Assembly: GCA_045661205.1 (NCBI GenBank)
Contig: JAZRFE010000028.1
Coordinates: 1 to 49,811, forward strand
Reading direction: 5' to 3'
Source of the DNA: HGM04593 sp045661205
GTDB lineage: Bacteria; Bacteroidota; Bacteroidia; Bacteroidales; Bacteroidaceae
Length of the DNA: 49,811 bases
Shown here: positions 44,459 to 49,811 of the stretch, piece after piece
Layout: each line of letters begins with the position of its first letter
Numbering within the stretch: the stretch's first letter is position 1
The notes under the pieces: generated by a model
Seen by the model: only the letters and a program-made list of their open reading frames with translations
Databases searched by the model: none
What the model was told of the DNA's origin: nothing
Program-made: the position numbers and the translations under genes

Positions 44459-44839
44459 TTATTCTTTGATAAACTCTTTATATGCAGCAGCATCCATGAG
44501 ATTCTCGGTCTCTGAAGCATCGGACAATTTCACTTTGATAATCCAATTTTCGTAGGGATCGGCATTTACAAGTTCGGGACTGTCGTTGAGAGCATCGTTA
44601 ATCTCTACAACAACACCGCTGACGGGAGAGATAAGGTCGCTGGCAGCCTTTACACTCTCCACAGCACCGAAATCCTCACCTGCCGACACCTCGTCATCAA
44701 CCTCGGGCATGTCCACGTAAACAACGTTGCCAAGCTCGTGCTGTGCATAGTCGGTGATACCTACATAACCATATTCACCTTCAATCTTTACATACTCGTG
44801 TGACTCAGCATAGAAGAGTCCGTCTATAATTTTGCTCAT
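44459..44839 (-). CDS. gcvH: Glycine cleavage H-protein
   Basis: 126 residues. The lipoyl-bearing lysine lies in GAVESVKAASDLISPVSG, with the preceding LGNVVYVDMP strand. It carries the aminomethyl group between P and T proteins. lplA is the first gene of this operon and probably attaches its lipoate. Confidence 0.98.
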   Translation of the reverse strand: MSKIIDGLFYAESHEYVKIEGEYGYVGITDYAQHELGNVVYVDMPEVDDEVSAGEDFGAVESVKAASDLISPVSGVVVEINDALNDSPELVNADPYENWIIKVKLSDASETENLMDAAAYKEFIKE

Positions 44840-44877
44840 AGTATAAATATTTAAATGTTTAACAATATAGAAATATC

Positions 44878-45969
44878 TTATTTCTTATAATTCTTATCGT
44901 AGAAACGTTTTTTGGTAACTGTGCCGGGGAACACCTTTTTGCGTATACGCACAGCAACCTCGGTGCCAAGTTTTGAGTATTCGGTGTCGATAAGTGCCAT
45001 GCAGACACTTTTTCCGGTAGATATTGAGTTGTAACCTGTGGTGACGCTACCTATTACCTTGCCGTCAGCCTCTACATCGTAGCCGTGACGGGGGATAGCC
45101 TTGTCGGCAAGTTCTATGCCCACAATCTTGCGTTTGAGACCCTCGGCCTTTTGCGCTGCAAGAGCATCCTTGCCGATGAAATTCTCTTTCTCCAACTTGA
45201 CGAAGATGCCAAGACCCGCCTCGAGAGGAGTAATCTCGTCAGTAAGTTCGTCGCCATATAGCGGCAGACCTACCTCGAAACGCAATGTGTCGCGACAGCC
45301 CAATCCGCAGGGAAGCACCTCGCCACTACCCACAAGTTTGTCCCACACTGCGTTGGTAAACTCGTGCGAACCGTAAAGCTCAAAACCATCCTCACCTGTG
45401 TAACCTGTGCGGCTGATGATGATTGTTTCGCCGGCATACTCAACCTCTTTGCATGTGTAGAACTGCATTTCGCTACAAGGAATTCCCAGAATGCGCTCTA
45501 CGATTTCTTCGGTCTTGGGGCCCTGAACGGCCACCTCACCATATTTGTCGCTCTGATGCTCCACTGTAACATCGAAATTGGCTGCATGCTGCATTATCCA
45601 CGCAACGTCTTTGTCGATGTTGGCTGCATTTATCACAAGGAAGAAGCGTTTGTCGCCCATTTTGTAGACAAGCAGGTCGTCAACGACACCACCTGTGGGG
45701 TGCAGCATCATTCCATAATATATTTTGCCATCGGGGGCATCGGTAATATCATTTGTAAATATGTAATTTACAAACTTCTCGCTCTCGGGACCGGTAACAA
45801 GCACCTCGCCCATGTGCGAAACATCGAAGATACCGCAGGCCTTGCGAACCGCGTTATGCTCCTCGACAATGTTTGTATACTGTATCGGCATGTCAAAACC
45901 GCCGAACGGACTGATGAGTGCACCCAAAGCCACATGTTTGTCATACAGACAGGTTCTCTTGTTTTCCAT
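44878..45969 (-). CDS. gcvT: Glycine cleavage T-protein (aminomethyltransferase)
   Basis: 363 residues. Family motifs are FGGFDMPIQY, GIFDVSHMGE, ISRTGYTGEDGFELY and CRDTLRFEVGLPLYG. It moves the one-carbon unit to tetrahydrofolate and releases ammonia. It begins 4 bases after lplA. Confidence 0.97.
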   Translation of the reverse strand: MENKRTCLYDKHVALGALISPFGGFDMPIQYTNIVEEHNAVRKACGIFDVSHMGEVLVTGPESEKFVNYIFTNDITDAPDGKIYYGMMLHPTGGVVDDLLVYKMGDKRFFLVINAANIDKDVAWIMQHAANFDVTVEHQSDKYGEVAVQGPKTEEIVERILGIPCSEMQFYTCKEVEYAGETIIISRTGYTGEDGFELYGSHEFTNAVWDKLVGSGEVLPCGLGCRDTLRFEVGLPLYGDELTDEITPLEAGLGIFVKLEKENFIGKDALAAQKAEGLKRKIVGIELADKAIPRHGYDVEADGKVIGSVTTGYNSISTGKSVCMALIDTEYSKLGTEVAVRIRKKVFPGTVTKKRFYDKNYKK

Positions 45970-45973
45970 ATAT

Positions 45974-46948
45974 TTACTCGAATAAGAAGTTTATAAATTG
46001 TTGTTTCGATAAATTCAGAATTATACTCTCCACCTCCACGCCCGAGAGCCTGTCGGCAACATCCTGAGGAGTGAAGTTCACACCCGATAGCGGAGCAAGC
46101 AACGAGCCGTCGAGGTCGCCAACAAGGAAAAAGTCGCCAGCGAGATTAATCTTTCGCAGCACACCGTCGCGCAGCTCCATGCGTGCCTCGAACTCGCCCA
46201 CACCCTCAATTCTCTTTTTCACCACAGAGGTATATGCAGGGTTGCGACCATAGATAAACTCGTCGGTGAGGTAGCCCTGCTCAATCTCTTTTATTGCCTG
46301 CACTGCGCAGTCGTCGAGAACAATCTCGCAGTCGCACAAATTAGTGCGCACAAACTCCTTGAACTGCTCTATCGTGATATCAAGATATTTATTCAGGGTG
46401 GTAACATGCTGACGCACCGACTCCACCCCCTTGCTTTTGAGTTTGGCATCAGACGGAGTGGTCGAGCGCACCATACGTTCAAGATCCGTATCGTAGAGCA
46501 TGGTGCCATGCACTATGCTACGTTCGGGAAGATGATAGAAAGCATTGCCCGACACCTTTTTGCCATCGATGAGAATGTCGTTGCGTCCGGTGGTCTTGGC
46601 ATTCACACCCAACTTTTGCAAAAGGTGCTCAACCATCAGCATATAACGGTTGAAAGTGAGATTGACATTGCTTGCAGGTGTTATATATGAGAGCATCAGA
46701 TTGTCGCGGTCGGCATACACGCAGCCACCACCGCTCTTGCGACGATACATTTCGATGGAGTTTGCACGACAATACTCAACATCCACCTCGGTATCTATAA
46801 GCTGATTGCGACCAAAGATGACGGTAGGTTCCACCTGCCACATAAAGAAATAGTCGTCTGCCGCAAGGTGACGAGCCACATACTCCTCCATTGCCAGATA
46901 AAATGACAATTTATGTTGTACGTTGTGAGGCAAGGCAACATATTTCAT
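45974..46948 (-). CDS. lplA: Lipoate-protein ligase A type
   Basis: 324 residues. The BPL/LplA fold is shown by FGRNQLIDTEV, the Gly-rich RRKSGGGCVYADRDNLMLSY motif (read in part), GRNDILIDGKKVSGNAFY with catalytic Lys, and HGTMLYD. The C-terminal ~80 residues match the LplA accessory domain. It activates free lipoate with ATP and attaches it, here presumably to GcvH. First gene of the gcv operon. Confidence 0.95.
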   Translation of the reverse strand: MKYVALPHNVQHKLSFYLAMEEYVARHLAADDYFFMWQVEPTVIFGRNQLIDTEVDVEYCRANSIEMYRRKSGGGCVYADRDNLMLSYITPASNVNLTFNRYMLMVEHLLQKLGVNAKTTGRNDILIDGKKVSGNAFYHLPERSIVHGTMLYDTDLERMVRSTTPSDAKLKSKGVESVRQHVTTLNKYLDITIEQFKEFVRTNLCDCEIVLDDCAVQAIKEIEQGYLTDEFIYGRNPAYTSVVKKRIEGVGEFEARMELRDGVLRKINLAGDFFLVGDLDGSLLAPLSGVNFTPQDVADRLSGVEVESIILNLSKQQFINFLFE

Positions 46949-46970
46949 AAGAAAAATATATCTTCTGTGG

Positions 46971-47005
46971 CAAATTTACAAAAAAAGAAACATCTTCCTA
47001 ACAAA
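46971..47005 (-). promoter_or_regulatory. Promoter of the lplA-gcv operon
   Basis: On the minus strand TTTG (47002-47005) and TAAATTTG (46971-46978) are 23 bases apart. The start would be near 46964, leaving a leader of about 16 bases, too short to hold a glycine riboswitch. Confidence 0.6.
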
Positions 47006-47092
47006 ATAAGAAATATTAGCAACCATTATTGGAAAATATTTTCTATTAACAAATTTTAAACGCCCACACACTGCATCAACAAATATTTTCTC

Positions 47093-47100
47093 TATTTTTG
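47093..47100 (+). promoter_or_regulatory. -7 element of the MG2-like gene
   Basis: TATTTTTG matches the consensus 32 bases before the ATG at 47133. No TTTG was found at -33. Confidence 0.5.
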
Positions 47101-47132
47101 CTTATTAAATCACTTTAGCAAAAAACAACTAC

Positions 47133-49736
47133 ATGAAAAGAGATAAACTATTGGTAGCTGCCATCGCTACACTGTCATTATTATCATCGACAGTGGCAAC
47201 AGCGCAAGACGACGCATTCTCGCGCTTGAAGGCCTTTGCCACACACATCGTGCAATTCAATAAAAGTTGCCCACAAGAGAAGGTGTTCCTTCACTTCGAC
47301 AACGAAGCATACTATTTGGGCGAGACAATATGGTTCAGCGCCTATGTGGTAGACGCAGGTACACTGCTGCCCATTGCCAAAAGCCGCGTGCTCTACGTAG
47401 AACTGCTCACACCCGACGGCGACATCATCGCCAGCAACAAACTGAAACTCGTCGCAGGCCGCTGTTACGGCTGTCTGCACCTTTTGGGACAAAGCCAAAC
47501 ATTCTCCGAGGGATTCAGCAATAAGATAAATGTTATAAACGCCCTGCGTTCGGGCTTCTACGAAGTGAGAGCCTACACACGCGAAATGCAGAACTTTGGC
47601 GAAGGCGCCTACTTCTCGCGAGTGTTCCCTGTGTACGACGCTCCCGAGACCGATGGCGACTATTCGCAGATGCAGTTCACTACAACTGTTACCGAGCGTA
47701 GCACCGACACACGCAAGGCAAGCAAGAAGGCCGACAACCTGAACATTGAGTTCTACCCCGAGGGTGGCGCACTTGTCGAGGGTGTGGAGTCGCGCGTGGC
47801 ATTCAGAGCAACCGACGCCTATGGCATCCCTGCAAAGATTACCGACGCCATGACCGTGAACGGCCAGAATGTGGCGATAGAGCACGAGGGAATGGGTAGC
47901 TTCACATTTACCCCTACCGAAGAGAGCGAAAGAGAGGTAAACGTCACATACGAAGGAAAGAGCTACAAGTTCAAGCTGCCCAAAGCCGAGAAAAACGGCT
48001 ACACCATGCAGGTAGACAACATGCAGAGCGACAGCATACGCATAAGCATCGCACGCAACAAAGCGTTGCACAAAACAGCAATAGGCGCCACACTGATGTG
48101 CCGCGGCAACCTCGCATACTTCGACACACTGCGATGGAACGGCAACAAAGCAAACATCAGCATAGGCAAAGAGAAACTCCTGCCCGGAGTGCAGCAGATA
48201 ACACTGTTCACCGAAAAAGGAGAAGTACTTGCCGAGCGCATGCTTTTTGTGCGCAACGGCAACATGCCCGACAATGTAAAGATAGCTATCAGCAGCGACA
48301 AGAACAGCTACAAGCCTTTTGAAAAAATAAAGATAGAGGCCAAAGTAACCGACAAAGCTGGCAGCCCCGTAGAGACATTCATGAGCCTTGCTGTGCGCGA
48401 CGGCGACATTGACAACGGCGGTCATTACACCGACAACATCTGCACCGACCTGCTGCTGTCGAGCGACATAAAAGGCTACATTGCCAACCCCTCATACTAT
48501 TTCGAGAGCGACGACGAACAGCACAGCAAAGCACTCGACCTGCTGATGATGGTACAAGGCTGGAGAAGATACAAGTGGCAGACTATGGCAGGTGTAAAAC
48601 CCTTCAAGATAACAAACTATCTCGAAGACGGCATAAGCATCGACGGCGAAGTGCTTGCACTCTCGCACAACAAGCCCTTGAAAGATATTCAGGTGTACAT
48701 GCGAGCAACATCGCCCGACGGCACACTTGTTCAGAACCAGAATGTAACAACCAACGAAAAAGGTGAGTTCAACTTCAAATTAGAGGAGTTCTATGGCGAC
48801 TGGTTCCTCACACTCTCACTGTCAAAAGATAATGAGAAACTCGACAAAGATGCCCGCATAAAGATAAACAGAGCGCCCATGGAGCACCTGCGCGTATTCT
48901 CACAGTGGGAGACCAACACCCCCAAACCCATAGTATACTACAACACCACCACTGCGGCATTAGACAAAGCCACACAGGTAGAGGACTTCCTGGTGTTGCC
49001 CGGAGTGACTGTAAAAGAGAAAAAAGACCTTCTCGACTGCGAAGTATATTATATACACGACGAAGCCGAGAAGTTCCTCGACAAAGGAGTGCTCATGGGC
49101 AATATTGCAGAATACTTCCCCAAAAAGGCACCTAAATACTTCAGCAACATAGAGGCTAGCAAGTCGGAAATAGTCAATCCCGACACACTGTTTTACAAAA
49201 ACATATCTGTCACCATTATTCCCATGCGCACCGACGGCAGTGTGTGGGGCTCGACAATTCCAAAGATGCACAATAACAATATGGCACTTTTGGACCTCGA
49301 CGAGATTGAATATATCCTTTTCTTCAACAACCCCTATGCACACACCCATCTGCGCATTTCACACAAGAACATGGACCAATCAACGCCCTTGTTGCCGGCA
49401 AACGACCGTGATAGACACTACATGATGCTTGTCTATCCGCGAAAGAAAGCAGTTACGCCTTACAAAATTAAAGGCCACCGCTCAACATACATCGAGGGAT
49501 TCTCGACAGTGAAGGAGTTCTTCGCACCCGAGTACCACAATGCCCCCCTGCCCGGAGAGACCGACTACCGCCGCACGCTTTATTGGAACCCTCTGCTACG
49601 CACTGATGCCACAGGAACAGCAAAGGCCGAGTTCTACAACAACGGCCGTTGCCACATCATCAAGTGCGATGCAGCCACCATCACCCCAAAAGGAAAGATA
49701 GGTAGCGGAAAAGCACGCATCACCCCTAAGAAATAA
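47133..49736 (+). CDS. Large secreted MG2-like protein
   Basis: 867 residues with a signal peptide cleaved near ATAQ. The first domain (about 30-170) has EKVFLHFDNEAYYLGETIWF and FYEVRAYTREMQNFGEGAYF (in part), shared with the partial gene at 1-294. Further immunoglobulin-like segments follow (KYKPFEKIKIEAKV-type linker), and near 540 a carboxypeptidase-regulatory-like domain (ISIDGEVLALSHNKPLKDI). Such proteins resemble bacterial alpha-2-macroglobulin/TonB-plug-less surface proteins. No TonB barrel follows. Function unknown. Confidence 0.85.
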   Translation: MKRDKLLVAAIATLSLLSSTVATAQDDAFSRLKAFATHIVQFNKSCPQEKVFLHFDNEAYYLGETIWFSAYVVDAGTLLPIAKSRVLYVELLTPDGDIIASNKLKLVAGRCYGCLHLLGQSQTFSEGFSNKINVINALRSGFYEVRAYTREMQNFGEGAYFSRVFPVYDAPETDGDYSQMQFTTTVTERSTDTRKASKKADNLNIEFYPEGGALVEGVESRVAFRATDAYGIPAKITDAMTVNGQNVAIEHEGMGSFTFTPTEESEREVNVTYEGKSYKFKLPKAEKNGYTMQVDNMQSDSIRISIARNKALHKTAIGATLMCRGNLAYFDTLRWNGNKANISIGKEKLLPGVQQITLFTEKGEVLAERMLFVRNGNMPDNVKIAISSDKNSYKPFEKIKIEAKVTDKAGSPVETFMSLAVRDGDIDNGGHYTDNICTDLLLSSDIKGYIANPSYYFESDDEQHSKALDLLMMVQGWRRYKWQTMAGVKPFKITNYLEDGISIDGEVLALSHNKPLKDIQVYMRATSPDGTLVQNQNVTTNEKGEFNFKLEEFYGDWFLTLSLSKDNEKLDKDARIKINRAPMEHLRVFSQWETNTPKPIVYYNTTTAALDKATQVEDFLVLPGVTVKEKKDLLDCEVYYIHDEAEKFLDKGVLMGNIAEYFPKKAPKYFSNIEASKSEIVNPDTLFYKNISVTIIPMRTDGSVWGSTIPKMHNNNMALLDLDEIEYILFFNNPYAHTHLRISHKNMDQSTPLLPANDRDRHYMMLVYPRKKAVTPYKIKGHRSTYIEGFSTVKEFFAPEYHNAPLPGETDYRRTLYWNPLLRTDATGTAKAEFYNNGRCHIIKCDAATITPKGKIGSGKARITPKK

Positions 49737-49764
49737 CATAGGTTACATATAAAACAGTCGGGAG

Positions 49765-49781
49765 GGGTGCTTTTTGCACCC
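49765..49781. terminator. Weak hairpin after the MG2-like gene
   Basis: GGGTGC and GCACCC form a 6-bp stem around TTTTT, 28 bases after the stop. No clear T-run follows on the plus strand, so this is a tentative terminator. Confidence 0.35.
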
Positions 49782-49811
49782 GGCCCGCCGCTTTCTATTA
49801 AAAAAAAACAA

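Noticed and set aside
46949..46970. Glycine riboswitch before the gcv operon
   Set aside because: The predicted leader is only about 16 bases and the intergenic region shows no paired aptamer-like structure.

Overview
The window looks like chromosomal DNA of a gut-type Bacteroidales (Bacteroidota). This rests on several things. Start codons lack Shine-Dalgarno sequences. Many promoters match the Bacteroidetes pattern TTTG-N19-23-TAnnTTTG. Envelope families typical of the phylum are present (Wzi-like barrel, DUF4230, BspA-type LRR, M64 peptidase, MG2-type secreted proteins). A 6S-like RNA follows rplT, as the Bacteroidales-1 RNA motif does. I cannot name genus or species.

Layout. 1-294: 5' part of a secreted MG2-like protein whose full-length paralogue closes the window (47133-49736). 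618-702: tRNA-Ser(UGA) with its own promoter and terminator. 810-5081: phosphate-type module (PiT transporter with C-terminal PhoU-like domain, response regulator, histidine kinase). 5170-9176: endonuclease IV, a DcaP-like porin, a Cys/Met/Lys-rich secreted protein and a secreted EEP-family hydrolase. The EEP gene is the last gene of an operon Wzi-lipocalin-mutS2-EEP (to 13741). 14002-15660: GH110-like beta-helix enzyme. 15808-16000: 6S-like RNA. 16159-22619: conserved housekeeping run ruvX-def-TPR-thrS-infC-rpmI-rplT, read on the minus strand. 22800-27103: SPOR lipoprotein, an ion-channel-like protein with an unusual pore and a large unknown C-terminal domain, pyroglutamyl peptidase, and a lipoprotein of unknown function.

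27109-35997 is the accessory core. It holds a transmembrane Hanks-type Ser/Thr kinase divergent from a probable HTH regulator, then a train of same-strand genes: two DUF4230 proteins, an inner-membrane-anchored OmpA-domain protein, two paralogous ~110-residue proteins, a cytoplasmic LRR protein, a 300-residue unknown, several tiny membrane or coiled-coil proteins and one frameshifted small gene. I read this as a candidate undescribed envelope-spanning signalling or stress cluster. Function is inference only.

36069-38606: M64 peptidase lipoprotein followed by an ATP-grasp-like protein. 38845-41441: LysR regulator and SLC13/DASS anion symporter. 41649-46948: glycine cleavage operon lplA-gcvT-gcvH-gcvPA-gcvPB, with the P-protein split in two. 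The last gene is the MG2-like secreted protein. Several non-coding elements stand out: the 6S-like RNA, a 165-bp long inverted-repeat element at 33699-33863, a palindrome at the pit promoter, and a 12-bp intercistronic hairpin between pit and its regulator.
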